This document shows, piece after piece, positions 1 through 9,202 of a stretch of 50,737 nt of DNA (positions are counted from its first letter, which is position 1; the number at the start of each line of letters is the position of its first letter). Under the pieces are notes generated by a model. It was given only the letters and a program-made list of their open reading frames with translations, did not search any database and had not been told where the DNA came from. The stretch is from CAZIQY01 sp964541605 (lineage in GTDB: Bacteria > Desulfobacterota > Syntrophia > Syntrophales > UBA2185): positions 1 to 50,737 of the forward strand of contig CAZIQY010000011.1 in assembly GCA_964541605.1 (NCBI GenBank), in the 5' to 3' direction. A program made the translations under genes and the position numbers.

Positions 1-41
1 AGGGGGCCGAGGATACGTTGAATATCGCTCATCCACAACAT

Positions 42-69
42 TTGACAATATCTCCTGAGTTTTTTGAAT
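42..69 (+). promoter_or_regulatory. possible sigma70-type promoter for yebC-ruvCAB
   Basis: A perfect -35 TTGACA lies at 42-47. A -10-like TTGAAT lies at 64-69, giving a 16-base spacer. The predicted start of transcription falls only about 15 bases before the yebC start codon, which is short but leaves room for the AGGAG at 76-80. This is pattern matching only, and the -10 is weak. Confidence 0.3.
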
Positions 70-90
70 CTTCTTAGGAGATTGTTCGCC

Positions 91-840
91 ATGTCCGGCC
101 ATTCCAAGTGGAATACAATTAAAAGAAAAAAAGGTGCCGTCGATGCGAAGAGGGGAAAGGTATTCACAAAGATCATAAAGGAAATAACGCTCGCTGCAAG
201 ACTTGGAGGCTCCGACCCGGAGGGAAATGCGAGGCTCAGGCAGGCAATAATGGCAGCAAAAGATGAGAATATGCCCAAGGAGAACATTGACAGGGCCATC
301 AAGAAAGGGGTCGGAGGTACAGAAGGTTCTGCCGGATACGAGGAAGTCGTGTACGAGGGGTACGGTCCGGGAGGGGTTGCTGTCTTGGTCGAAGTAATGA
401 CAGATAACAAAAACAGAACGGTAGCGGAAGTTAGACATATTTTTTCGAAACATGGGGGGAACCTGGGGGAAAACGGCTGTGTGTCCTGGATATTTGAAAA
501 AAAGGGGAGTCTTTTGTTTGATAAAAAGGGAGTAAATGAGGATGACCTGATGGAGCTGGCCCTTGATTCCGGAGCTGAGGATGTCAGAGAAGAGGAAAGC
601 GAGTTTGAAGTTATTACAGACCCCGGGTTATTTGAACAGGTGAAAAAGGCCCTTGATTGCAAAAACGTAAAATATATTAAAGCGCAAGTTACCATGATTC
701 CCCAGAGTACGGTGAGGCTCGAAGCAGAAAAGGCATTGCAGATGCTCAAATTGATGGAAAAACTCGAAGACAATGACGATGTGCAGAACGCTTATGCCAA
801 TTTTGATATTCCAGATGATATCATGGAAAGATTTGGTTAA
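91..840 (+). CDS. yebC: YebC/PmpR family DNA-binding regulatory / translation factor
   Basis: This is a 249-residue YebC/PmpR (TACO1-type) protein. Family members have been described as DNA-binding transcriptional regulators and more recently as factors that relieve ribosome stalling. The protein opens with MSGHSKW, the family N-terminus, and keeps the GNARLRQAI and ENIDRAIKKG segments. I place the start at ATG 91 because AGGAG at 76-80 precedes it by 10 bases. An upstream TTG at 64 would add nine residues absent from the family. It lies 21 bases ahead of ruvC on the same strand. The yebC-ruvC-ruvA-ruvB order is common in bacteria, so co-transcription with the Holliday-junction genes is likely. 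Confidence 0.95.
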   Translation: MSGHSKWNTIKRKKGAVDAKRGKVFTKIIKEITLAARLGGSDPEGNARLRQAIMAAKDENMPKENIDRAIKKGVGGTEGSAGYEEVVYEGYGPGGVAVLVEVMTDNKNRTVAEVRHIFSKHGGNLGENGCVSWIFEKKGSLLFDKKGVNEDDLMELALDSGAEDVREEESEFEVITDPGLFEQVKKALDCKNVKYIKAQVTMIPQSTVRLEAEKALQMLKLMEKLEDNDDVQNAYANFDIPDDIMERFG

Positions 841-861
841 TAACTTGAGCTGGTTCATACA

Positions 862-1341
862 TTGAAGGTTTTAGGCATCGATCCGGGCAACTACATCACC
901 GGATATGGGATTGTTGAAAAACAGGAAAGACACCTTCAACACGTTTCCCATGGTGAGTTTATACTGGCAAGAGGATCGTCCCGCTCATCATGTTTGACGA
1001 CGGTATACCGTCACCTATTGGAGGTCATAGAAAAGTCAGCTCCCGATGTCTTTGCCATAGAAGATATTTTTTATGGCAAAAATGTAAAAAGCCTGATCAG
1101 ACAAGGTGAGGTACGGGGGGTGGTTATTCTTGCGGCTTCTCAAAATAATCTGCCCATTTATGAATATAGCCCTCTCGAGGTGAAAAAAGCTGTTGTAGGG
1201 TACGGCCGGGCTGAGAAGAATCAGGTTCAGATGATGGTCAAAGCAATTCTAAAGCTTCCCCAGATGCCGTCCGCCGATGCCGCCGATGCCCTTGCAGTTG
1301 CAATCTGTCATGCAAATTATCTTATGAAGACATCCATTTAA
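862..1341 (+). CDS. ruvC: Holliday junction endodeoxyribonuclease RuvC
   Basis: RuvC is the dimeric resolvase that cuts Holliday junctions after RuvAB branch migration. The 159-residue protein carries the four acidic catalytic positions of the RNase H-like fold: D7 (in GIDPG), E67 (in AIED), and D139 and D142 (in SADAADALA). Length is slightly below the usual 165-175. The start codon is TTG at 862, chosen because the family N-terminus (KVLGIDPG) begins exactly there. No strong ribosome-binding site is visible. It is followed after one base by ruvA, so the two are probably translationally coupled. Confidence 0.95.
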   Translation: MKVLGIDPGNYITGYGIVEKQERHLQHVSHGEFILARGSSRSSCLTTVYRHLLEVIEKSAPDVFAIEDIFYGKNVKSLIRQGEVRGVVILAASQNNLPIYEYSPLEVKKAVVGYGRAEKNQVQMMVKAILKLPQMPSADAADALAVAICHANYLMKTSI

Positions 1342-1342
1342 A

Positions 1343-1948
1343 ATGATTGCCAGAATTAGCGGAATTCTCGTTTATAAATCGATCACCTATCTCATCGTGG
1401 ATATACATGGCATAGGATACCGCGTATTTGTTCCGTTGACGACCTTTTATGAACTTCCCGATACGAGTCAGAAAGTGACGCTGCATGTCCATACCCATGT
1501 TAAAGATGATTCCATCAACCTTTTCGGCTTTTATAGTAATGAAGAAAAAACAGTTTTTCAATTGATGATTTCCGTCTCAGGTATCGGACCGAAACTGGCC
1601 ATGAATATCCTTTCCGGTATATCTGCAGCAGAGTTGATCCGGGCTGTTTCTCAGGGGAACCTAAACCGGTTGATTCATATACCTGGCGTTGGGAAAAAAA
1701 TGGCGGAAAGAATCATTCTCGAGTTGAAAGACAAAATGCTGAAGCTGGATTCGCATGAATCGGCTGATAAGGATTTCAGTATCATATCGACGGATGAAAT
1801 GAAGGGGGATGCCCTGTCGGCCCTGATCAACCTTGGGTATAAAAGTCCGGCGGCAAAAAGTGCATTGGACCGAATCATCAATGAGTTTCCTGAGCCGATG
1901 ACTTTAGAACTTTTGTTGAAAAGGACGCTGAAAATTCTGGCATCTTGA
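1343..1948 (+). CDS. ruvA: Holliday junction branch migration protein RuvA
   Basis: RuvA is the tetrameric DNA-binding subunit that targets the RuvB motor to Holliday junctions. The 201-residue protein has the N-terminal OB-fold (MIARISGIL...DIHGIGY), the helix-hairpin-helix motifs (SGIGPKLAMNIL near residue 75 and PGVGKKMAERII near 110), and a C-terminal domain (from about residue 150) that contacts RuvB. Length matches the family. The ATG lies one base after the ruvC stop codon. Confidence 0.96.
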   Translation: MIARISGILVYKSITYLIVDIHGIGYRVFVPLTTFYELPDTSQKVTLHVHTHVKDDSINLFGFYSNEEKTVFQLMISVSGIGPKLAMNILSGISAAELIRAVSQGNLNRLIHIPGVGKKMAERIILELKDKMLKLDSHESADKDFSIISTDEMKGDALSALINLGYKSPAAKSALDRIINEFPEPMTLELLLKRTLKILAS

Positions 1949-2032
1949 AATTAGATGGAATGGTACGACAGGGAAGAGATCGGGAAGGGCCGAACGGTAC
2001 TCAGTTTATTAAGAAAATAGGTTTGTAAAAAC

Positions 2033-3061
2033 ATGGAAACGAGAGATTCGCTGATCAGTCTCGCACGTCTTGAAGATGATGGAGGATTTGAATTAACCCT
2101 TCGTCCTAAAAATCTTACCGAGTACATCGGACAGGAAAAAGTAAAAGAGAATCTTTCCATATTCATTGAAGCGGCAAAACAGAGACATGATGCCCTTGAT
2201 CATGTTCTTCTTTACGGTCCTCCCGGTCTTGGCAAGACAACCCTTGCCTACATTATGGCCAGAGAAATGGGCGTTGATATCAAGGTGACGTCAGGACCCG
2301 TCATCGAACGACCGGGAGATCTGGCGGCAATCCTGACCAATCTCCATGAACAGGATATCCTTTTTATCGATGAGATTCACAGGCTCTCTCATGTTGTTGA
2401 GGAGATATTGTATCCCGCCATGGAAGATTACCATATTGATATTCTCATTGGCCAGGGACCTTCGGCACGTTCAATGAAGCTGGAAATACCGAGGTTCACA
2501 CTGATTGGTGCGACCACAAGGGCAGGACTTCTGACGTCACCGCTTCGCGATAGATTCGGCATGAGCTTCAGACTTGAATTTTATACACCTGCGGAATTGT
2601 CAGTCATCATTAAAAGGTCAGCCTGCATTCTTTCGATTGGTATTGACCATGAGGGAGCGGAAGAGATGGCCCGTCGCTCCCGTGGAACGCCGCGTGTAGC
2701 CAACAGACTGTTAAAAAGGGTCAGGGATTTTGTCCAGGTTAGGGGAGATGGCTTCATTGACGGAAAGATGGCCGTAGCCGCTTTAGAAATGTTTGAAGTG
2801 GATCATAAGGGATTCGACCATATGGACCGAAAGATATTGCTCACATTGATTGATAAATTCGGAGGCGGACCTGTCGGAATAGACAATCTTTCATCGGCTA
2901 TAGGGGAAGAAAAAACGACTATCGAGGATATCTATGAACCGTTCCTTATACAGGAAGGCTATCTTCAAAGAACGGCGAGGGGAAGGATTGCAACGAAGAT
3001 AGCCTATGAGCATTTCGGGAAACCCTGGACGGCAGGAAATCAGAAAGATCTCTTTTTATGA
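2033..3061 (+). CDS. ruvB: Holliday junction branch migration ATPase RuvB
   Basis: RuvB is the hexameric AAA+ motor for branch migration. The 342-residue protein shows Walker A GPPGLGKTT (residues 62-70), Walker B with D113-E114 (FIDEIHR), sensor I in IGATTRAG, an arginine finger in LRDRFG, and the C-terminal winged-helix region (DHMDRKIL, GGGPVG). Length is standard. The 84-base gap after ruvA holds no convincing gene. The stop codon overlaps the queH start as ATGA, which implies translational coupling. Confidence 0.97.
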   Translation: METRDSLISLARLEDDGGFELTLRPKNLTEYIGQEKVKENLSIFIEAAKQRHDALDHVLLYGPPGLGKTTLAYIMAREMGVDIKVTSGPVIERPGDLAAILTNLHEQDILFIDEIHRLSHVVEEILYPAMEDYHIDILIGQGPSARSMKLEIPRFTLIGATTRAGLLTSPLRDRFGMSFRLEFYTPAELSVIIKRSACILSIGIDHEGAEEMARRSRGTPRVANRLLKRVRDFVQVRGDGFIDGKMAVAALEMFEVDHKGFDHMDRKILLTLIDKFGGGPVGIDNLSSAIGEEKTTIEDIYEPFLIQEGYLQRTARGRIATKIAYEHFGKPWTAGNQKDLFL

Positions 3062-3591
3062 AATTGTTACTCCATATCTGTTGCGCACCTTGCACCATAT
3101 ATCCCCTTAGCGTATTGAAATCAGAAGGACACGAAGTTAATGGATTATTTTATAATCCAAACATTCACCCTTATCTGGAATATAAAAAACGCCTGGATAT
3201 GCTGAAAATCTATGCTGGCCAGGAGAAATTATCATTCTCATTTTCAGAGGAATATCCTATGGAGATGTTCTTTAGAAAAGTGGTTTCCAGGGAAACGGAT
3301 AGATGCTGGTATTGTTACTACGATCGGTTGACAAAGACGGCCCGGATTGCTAAATCAGAAAAACAAGATGGATTTACAACCACCCTTCTTTACAGCAAAT
3401 TCCAAAATCATGAAATGATCAAGGATATTGGTGAGAGCTTGGCGAATGAGTACCGGATCAGGTTTTACTACCATGACTTCCGGGAAGGCTGGACCGAAGG
3501 TGTAAGAATATCAAAGGAACTGGGGATGTACAGACAACCCTATTGCGGATGTCTTTATAGTGAAAAGGAGCGATTTTATAAAGTACAATAA
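3058..3591 (+). CDS. queH: epoxyqueuosine reductase QueH (DUF208)
   Basis: QueH catalyses the last step of tRNA queuosine synthesis, reducing epoxyqueuosine to queuosine, and is a non-orthologous replacement for QueG. The 177-residue protein begins with the family signature HICCAPC (C8, C9, C12) and has further cysteines at C83/C86 (CWYC) and C163/C165 (CGC). These fit the conserved cysteines proposed to bind metal or an iron-sulfur cluster. Its ATG overlaps the ruvB stop by four bases. The link to a DNA-repair operon is positional; I see no functional reason for it. Confidence 0.9.
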   Translation: MKLLLHICCAPCTIYPLSVLKSEGHEVNGLFYNPNIHPYLEYKKRLDMLKIYAGQEKLSFSFSEEYPMEMFFRKVVSRETDRCWYCYYDRLTKTARIAKSEKQDGFTTTLLYSKFQNHEMIKDIGESLANEYRIRFYYHDFREGWTEGVRISKELGMYRQPYCGCLYSEKERFYKVQ

Positions 3592-3715
3592 GCCATCTGT
3601 GTCTTTTCTAACACAGCAGCAATTCCCAGCCCTGATCATCCGGCCTTTGCATGTGAGAGATACCTTTTATAATTCGGCATGTTATGCCCGTCATGGAATG
3701 GGGTGTTCATTGAGC

Positions 3716-3743
3716 TTGTGTCTGGTATATTTGTTGCTATAAA
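3716..3743 (+). promoter_or_regulatory. possible promoter for lpxC
   Basis: A -35-like TTGTGT at 3716-3721 and a -10-like TATAAA at 3738-3743 are separated by 16 bases and sit about 40 bases before the lpxC start. They lie in the 190-base gap after queH, which otherwise contains nothing I recognise. The -35 match is poor. Confidence 0.3.
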
Positions 3744-3781
3744 AGCGTAGAGTATGATGACCTTTATAAAAAGACGAAAAT

Positions 3782-4729
3782 ATGCATCTGCAGAGAACAC
3801 TTAAGAACGAAGTCAGTTGTCAGAGTATCGGATTACACTCTGGCAGAAAAGTCAGGATGACCATTAGGCCCGCCGATATTGATGAAGGCGTTGTCCTTGT
3901 TCGCAAGGACTTATCCGGGGATAATCGAATCAAGGCTGACTTTGAAAATGTCCGCGATACGACACTGGCGACAACGATTGGATTGAATGGAGTAACTGTT
4001 TCAACTGTCGAGCATCTGCTCTCCGCGTTTTGCGGTATGGGCGTCGACAATGCCATTGTGGAGGTCGATGCTCCTGAAGTACCGATTATGGACGGAAGTT
4101 CCCTCCCGTTTGTTAACATGTTGAAAGATGTGGGTACGAAAACGCAGGGCAAGTGCAAAAAGTTGCTGGTCATTAAAAAGGACGTCTCCGTTTCAGATGG
4201 GAGCGGTACGGCGATGTTGCTGCCTGCGCATGAATTTAAAATTACATACGGCATTGATTTTCAACACCCGCTTATTGGGCAGCAGCTGCATGAGATGACA
4301 TTTTCGGATATCGTTTATGAAAGGGATATCTGTGCCGCTCGTACATTTGGGTTTCTAAAAGATGTTGAATACTTACAGGCAAAGGGACTGGCATTGGGAG
4401 GCTCTTTGAAAAATGCCGTTGTTTTAGATGAGCAGAGGATTATTAACAAAGATGGTCTGAGGTGCGCTGATGAATTTGTTAAACATAAGATTCTCGACGC
4501 CATCGGTGACCTCTCGCTGCTTGGTATGCCGATCATCGGTCATTTTATTGCCTCAAAATCCGGGCATAAATTGAATAACATCCTTTTGAAAGAGCTTATG
4601 GCTCATGAAGAATGCTGGACGGTTGTGACCCATTATGAAGAGGGCGGAAACGCCAGCGATTACTTGTCACTGAATATCCCGTCTTTCAAAATTCTCGATG
4701 CCGTTGACAATCAGGTCTCCGGCTTGTAA
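3782..4729 (+). CDS. lpxC: UDP-3-O-acyl-N-acetylglucosamine deacetylase LpxC
   Basis: LpxC is the zinc-dependent deacetylase that commits UDP-3-O-acyl-GlcNAc to lipid A synthesis, so the organism makes an LPS-type outer membrane. The 315-residue protein has the N-terminal LHSGRKV motif, the active-site E77-H78 pair (VEHLL), the PIMDGSS motif, the zinc ligands H235 and D239 (VKHKILDAIGD) and the general acid/base H262 (SGHKLN). Length is close to the usual 305. It stands apart from queH by 190 bases and probably has its own promoter. Confidence 0.96.
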   Translation: MHLQRTLKNEVSCQSIGLHSGRKVRMTIRPADIDEGVVLVRKDLSGDNRIKADFENVRDTTLATTIGLNGVTVSTVEHLLSAFCGMGVDNAIVEVDAPEVPIMDGSSLPFVNMLKDVGTKTQGKCKKLLVIKKDVSVSDGSGTAMLLPAHEFKITYGIDFQHPLIGQQLHEMTFSDIVYERDICAARTFGFLKDVEYLQAKGLALGGSLKNAVVLDEQRIINKDGLRCADEFVKHKILDAIGDLSLLGMPIIGHFIASKSGHKLNNILLKELMAHEECWTVVTHYEEGGNASDYLSLNIPSFKILDAVDNQVSGL

Positions 4730-4890
4730 TTCCTTTCTTATTCTCTTTTCCCTCGACAAATAGCGCTTGCTTTTTGGTATGCAGTTTCTTAGTATTACCT
4801 GCAAACAATCAAAACAATGAGATAATCTATAAGCACATCTTGGATTGACCTTCCTCAGATGGGGAAAAAGGGCTCAATATAATAATGACT

Positions 4891-4920
4891 TTAGTTACGC
4901 TCCTTGGTGGGAGCTTCACA
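4891..4920 (+). repeat. hairpin resembling an IS200/IS605-type right end (copy A)
   Basis: GCTCC (4899-4903) and GGAGC (4910-4914) form a short stem, followed directly by TTCACA. The same layout, a G+C-rich stem followed by TTTCA or CTTCA, recurs at 35316-35348 and 50494-50520. IS200/IS605-family right ends, which encode the 3' tail of TnpB omega-RNA, commonly look like this. No transposase or TnpB gene is adjacent. This is the shortest of the three copies and the stem alone is weak evidence. Confidence 0.3.
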
Positions 4921-4975
4921 AATGTAATATAAGATGAGTATATTAAACGATTCAAAATGGCGAGAGGGCGGTCAA

Positions 4976-5551
4976 ATGCCCAAAACGATTCTTATTTTGG
5001 CCATCTTCCTTGCTTGTTATATCACTTTCATTTTTCCCCTCAGCTCCTACAGCAGGGATGCAAGGATCACGGACATTTTGGTTACAAATAACACAAGTCA
5101 CGTAACCGTTTACGCCAGGGTGATGAATTGTTTTACAAAAAAGATGGAATCGGCCATTCTCGCCGGTGTACCGACAACATTTACTTTTTTAATGGAATTG
5201 TATCAGGAGCAAGAAAACTGGTTTGATAAAAAAATTGCAGGCACGGTCGTCAAGCAAACGATCAAATATGACAATGTGAAGAAAATTTTTTATGTAATAA
5301 CAACGGGGGTGAAGCAACCATCGGGATTTCGTGATCTCGAAAGTGCCAAGAAGGCCATGGCGGAGCTCAATGGCGCGGTGGTTGCCCCAGTAAATGAGCT
5401 GCAGAAAAACAAGACATATTACATCAAAATTAAGGCCAGACTTGATGAAGTACGTCTTCCCATGCATATGGAATATGTGCTTTTTTTCGTTTCTCTTTGG
5501 GATTTTGAAACGGACTGGCACAAACAAAAGCTTGTTCGTGCATCATGGTGA
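4976..5551 (+). CDS. DUF4390 domain protein, exported
   Basis: This 191-residue protein of unknown function matches the DUF4390 family, which is typically found directly upstream of NtrY-like kinases in deltaproteobacteria. It has an N-terminal signal or anchor segment (about residues 3-22) followed by a beta-rich domain beginning RITDILV. I choose ATG 4976 because a purine-rich GAGAGGGCGG sits just before it and the signal sequence then starts at residue 2. ATG 4934 would add 14 residues. The last seven bases overlap the kinase gene, indicating tight co-expression. A periplasmic role linked to the kinase input is an inference from context. Confidence 0.75.
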   Translation: MPKTILILAIFLACYITFIFPLSSYSRDARITDILVTNNTSHVTVYARVMNCFTKKMESAILAGVPTTFTFLMELYQEQENWFDKKIAGTVVKQTIKYDNVKKIFYVITTGVKQPSGFRDLESAKKAMAELNGAVVAPVNELQKNKTYYIKIKARLDEVRLPMHMEYVLFFVSLWDFETDWHKQKLVRASW

Positions 5552-7770
5552 GGAATCATAAAAATATCGATCTTCAGGAGTTGAAAAGGCGCAAGAGAGA
5601 GCGTATTATCATCCTCGTCACAATCGTTGTCATTTTCATCCTGACTTTTCTTGAAAGTCATCTCTTCCAGAGAGAATCCATTATTCCCGTCTCGCACAAT
5701 GTTCTCGTCTTTGGTTTGATTAATATAAATATCATACTGATTCTACTGCTTATTTTCTTAATTGTCAGAAATGTTGTTAAGCTGATCTTTGAACGAAGAC
5801 ATGGTGTTCTGGGGTCAAAACTCCGAACAAAACTTGTAGCTGCCTTCGTCAGTTTATCCTTAATCCCAACGGTCATCCTATTTCTGGTTTCGGTAAACTT
5901 TCTTTCCTACAGTATAGAAAACTGGTTCAATATGGCCATTGGAGATGCCCTAAACAAGACAGTTGAACTTGCCCAGGTTTATTACCAGCAGACCTCTGAC
6001 TATGCAAAATTTTATGCCAGGCAGATCAGTGCGGACATTACAAAAAATCGTCTGTATGATCAGACGAGGTCAGAATATTTAAAGGCACTCATTGAGCAGA
6101 GGCAAAAAACATACAGGATCGGATTGCTGGAAATATATTTTAACAATCAAAAAGACAAACTGATCGTTAAAGATCCGAATAATCCTGATATTGCACCTGG
6201 GCAGTTATCTCCTGAAATGCTTGAAGGAGTTTTCAGCGGTCAGGAAATATCAGCGGTTCATCCTGCAAGTACGGGAGATATCATCAGGGGCTTGGCTCCC
6301 ATTTATTCCTATTTCAGTCCGAATGAAGTGATCGGACTGGTTGTTGTCAGCTATTACATTCCCAAATCTATGGTTGACAAGATGGGGATTATCTCCAAAA
6401 CCTCAGAGCAATACAAGCAACTTTCCCTTCTGAAAAATCCAATTAAATTCAGTTATATGATCACCTTATTTATCGTTACTTTGTTGATTATTTTTTCTGC
6501 AACTTGGTTTGGATTATTTCTTGCCAAAGGCATTACGGTTCCTATTCAGGATCTTGCGGAGGCAACAAACAAGATAGCCAGAGGAGAACTTGAACACCAG
6601 ATCGATATCGTAGCTGGTGATGAGATAGGCGTTTTGGTGAATTCATTCAACAAGATGACGAAGGATTTAAAAAGAAGTAAAGAAAATCTTGAACAGGCTA
6701 ATATTAATCTTGACCGGCGCAGAAAGTACATGGAGACAGTCCTTGAAAATGTATCAGCGGGCGTTGTTTCTGTGGATAAAAATGATCTTATCACGATCAT
6801 CAATAAAGCGGCCGAAAATATGCTTGATATCAAGACCGAAAAAGTTCTGAACAACAGATATCAGAATGTTCTTAACCCCGAGCACATGGCGCTCGTCGAT
6901 GAATTGCTCAAGAATCTGCAAGGGAGCGGGCAGAATTCCATAGAAAAACAAATTGAATTAACCCTCAAGGACAGGGTGTTAACCGTCTTAATGACCACCA
7001 CGTTGATATATGATGATGACGGTAAATATATGGGTATGGTGGTGGTTTTTGAAGACTTGACGCAAATCCAGAAAGCGGAAAGAGCGGCGGCATGGCGTGA
7101 GATTGCCAGAAGAATGGCCCATGAGATCAAGAATCCCCTGACGCCGGTTCAGCTTTCAGCTCAACGCTTACAAAAGAAATATGGTGATAAACTGGGTGAT
7201 GATGGCGATGTATTTCATGAATGCACCCGGACAATCATCGATCAGGTAGAAGTATTGAAAAACCTCGTCAATGCGTTTTCTCGCTATGCAAAAATGCCCG
7301 TCACCAACCCAACCCCACATGATCTTAATGAAGTTATCAGTGATTCTGTTGTTTTGTTTCAAGATGCCCATAAGGATATTCGTTTTGATTTTCAGCAGGA
7401 TGCAGGAATTCCCAAAGTGAATATCGATGCAGAACAGATTCGTCGTGTGATGGTCAATCTCCTTGACAATGCTGTTGCAGCTATGGTTAATCAGAAAGGT
7501 CACATTATTATCAGGACCTCTTATGATAAATCGTACAGGAAGGCGAGAGTTGAAGTTGCGGATAACGGTTGTGGCATTCCATATAGCTATAAGGCCAAGA
7601 TGTTTGAACCTTATTTTTCAACAAAAAGTACCGGTACGGGGTTAGGCCTTGCCATTGTGAGTTCAATCATATCGGACCATCATGGCCATGTCAGCGTAAG
7701 GGACAATGTCCCCAACGGAGCAATTGTAGCTTTTGAATTGCCTGTTCCCGAAGGGACGGATTCAGCATGA
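5545..7770 (+). CDS. NtrY-like membrane sensor histidine kinase
   Basis: This is a 741-residue two-component kinase, NtrY type, expected to phosphorylate the regulator encoded next. The N-terminus has transmembrane segments around residues 20-36, 48-72 and 90-117 and a further one near 305-325, with a periplasmic domain between. A HAMP domain follows (about 325-380), then a PAS domain (about 395-510), the HisKA box with phospho-accepting H526 (AHEIKNPLTP), and an ATP-binding domain with the N box (NLLDNAVAAM), DNGCGIP and TGLGLAIV. It overlaps the DUF4390 gene by seven bases. NtrY homologues respond to nitrogen or redox state, but the signal here cannot be told from sequence. Confidence 0.9.
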   Translation: MVRNHKNIDLQELKRRKRERIIILVTIVVIFILTFLESHLFQRESIIPVSHNVLVFGLININIILILLLIFLIVRNVVKLIFERRHGVLGSKLRTKLVAAFVSLSLIPTVILFLVSVNFLSYSIENWFNMAIGDALNKTVELAQVYYQQTSDYAKFYARQISADITKNRLYDQTRSEYLKALIEQRQKTYRIGLLEIYFNNQKDKLIVKDPNNPDIAPGQLSPEMLEGVFSGQEISAVHPASTGDIIRGLAPIYSYFSPNEVIGLVVVSYYIPKSMVDKMGIISKTSEQYKQLSLLKNPIKFSYMITLFIVTLLIIFSATWFGLFLAKGITVPIQDLAEATNKIARGELEHQIDIVAGDEIGVLVNSFNKMTKDLKRSKENLEQANINLDRRRKYMETVLENVSAGVVSVDKNDLITIINKAAENMLDIKTEKVLNNRYQNVLNPEHMALVDELLKNLQGSGQNSIEKQIELTLKDRVLTVLMTTTLIYDDDGKYMGMVVVFEDLTQIQKAERAAAWREIARRMAHEIKNPLTPVQLSAQRLQKKYGDKLGDDGDVFHECTRTIIDQVEVLKNLVNAFSRYAKMPVTNPTPHDLNEVISDSVVLFQDAHKDIRFDFQQDAGIPKVNIDAEQIRRVMVNLLDNAVAAMVNQKGHIIIRTSYDKSYRKARVEVADNGCGIPYSYKAKMFEPYFSTKSTGTGLGLAIVSSIISDHHGHVSVRDNVPNGAIVAFELPVPEGTDSA

Positions 7771-7825
7771 ACGGGAGGGATAACTCACTCGCAACCTAGT
7801 GAATGAAAAGTTTAAATAATTTCTT

Positions 7826-9193
7826 ATGCATAAAACCATACTGATTGTTGATGACGAAAAAAGTATCTGTCAAACCCTTGGTTCCATTCTTACCGACGAG
7901 GGATATGAAGTTCTCACGGCGGGGAGTGGCGAGGATGCCATGAAGATTGTAGGGGAGGAGCTTCCATGTCTTGTGCTCCTTGATATATGGCTTCCCGGAA
8001 TGGATGGTATAGAAACATTAAAAATCATCAAGTCCAGTTATCCACAGATCCGGGTGATTGTCATGTCCGGTCATGGAACCATTGAAACGGCTGTAAAAGC
8101 GACAAAACTGGGAGCCTTCGATTTCATTGAAAAGCCTCTATCCTTGGAAAAAGTGATCATTCTTGTTAATCATGTCTTCGAGCTTATTCGTTTGGAAGAG
8201 GAAAACAAGCTTCTGAGACAGAAGATTACCCAGGATTACGAGCTTACGGGGATCAGTGCACCGATTTTAGAGTTGAAGGAGATGATCAATATTGTTTCCC
8301 CAACAAACGCCTGGATATTGATCATGGGTGAAAATGGCACAGGGAAAGAACTGGTTGCCCGATCTATCCACAGGCAGAGCAAAAGGGCAGGCAAACCCTT
8401 CGTTGAAGTTAATTGCGCAGCCATTCCTGAAGATCTGATAGAAAGTGAACTCTTCGGTCATGAGAAAGGCGCCTTCACCGGCGCCACCGAAAAAAAGAGA
8501 GGAAAGTTTGATCTGGCCCATGAAGGAACGGTTTTTCTTGATGAAGTGGCAGACATGAGCTTGAAGGCCCAGGCGAAGATCCTAAGGATTCTTCAGGAAA
8601 AGAAATTCGAGAGGGTCGGTGGGGGCACGCTTATTCCTACGGATGTTCGGGTCTTGGCTGCCACGAACAAGGAACTTGAAAAGGAGATGGAAGCCGGGCG
8701 ATTCAGGCAGGACCTTTATTACAGACTTAACGTGATCCCCTTGAGAATCCTTCCTTTGAGGGACAGAAAAGAAGACATCCCCTGCCTGGTGAGTCGATTT
8801 CTGCAGGAATTTGCGCTGAAAGAAAGGGAATCGGAAAAAGCGATTGAGGAAGATGCCCTGGCGATATTGATGGAGCACAACTGGCCGGGAAATGTCAGGG
8901 AGTTGAAGAACATTATTGAACGGCTTGTCATTATGGTTCCACATAATGTGATAACCGCAAAGGACATTCCTCCATTGATCAAGGAATATCAGATTCCTGA
9001 CACGGATGAATCAGCCGGGGATGCTACGGATTCATTCCGTACGGCAAAAATGGACTTTGAGAGGCGCTATATCATAAAGAAACTGGAGGAATATAATGGT
9101 AACATCTCAAAAACTGCGGAAGCCATCGGCTTAGAGCGAAGCAATCTTCATCGAAAAATTAAAAGATACGGTCTGGATGACGTTTCAAAATAG
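7826..9193 (+). CDS. NtrX-like sigma54-dependent response regulator
   Basis: The 455-residue regulator has a receiver domain with phospho-acceptor D53 (LLDIWLPGMDG), a sigma54-interacting AAA+ domain with Walker A GENGTGKE (167-174) and GAFTGA loop (214-219), and a C-terminal Fis-type helix-turn-helix (about residues 425-450, NISKTAEAIGL). An intact GAFTGA implies it can activate sigma54 RNA polymerase. It follows the kinase after 55 bases and is its likely partner. No clear -24/-12 sigma54 promoter was found by eye in the window, so targets probably lie elsewhere. Confidence 0.92.
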   Translation: MHKTILIVDDEKSICQTLGSILTDEGYEVLTAGSGEDAMKIVGEELPCLVLLDIWLPGMDGIETLKIIKSSYPQIRVIVMSGHGTIETAVKATKLGAFDFIEKPLSLEKVIILVNHVFELIRLEEENKLLRQKITQDYELTGISAPILELKEMINIVSPTNAWILIMGENGTGKELVARSIHRQSKRAGKPFVEVNCAAIPEDLIESELFGHEKGAFTGATEKKRGKFDLAHEGTVFLDEVADMSLKAQAKILRILQEKKFERVGGGTLIPTDVRVLAATNKELEKEMEAGRFRQDLYYRLNVIPLRILPLRDRKEDIPCLVSRFLQEFALKERESEKAIEEDALAILMEHNWPGNVRELKNIIERLVIMVPHNVITAKDIPPLIKEYQIPDTDESAGDATDSFRTAKMDFERRYIIKKLEEYNGNISKTAEAIGLERSNLHRKIKRYGLDDVSK

Positions 9194-9202
9194 ATGCTGT
9201 TT

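Noticed and set aside
1955..2020. 21-codon frame between ruvA and ruvB
   Set aside because: Too short, no ribosome-binding site, and likely chance.
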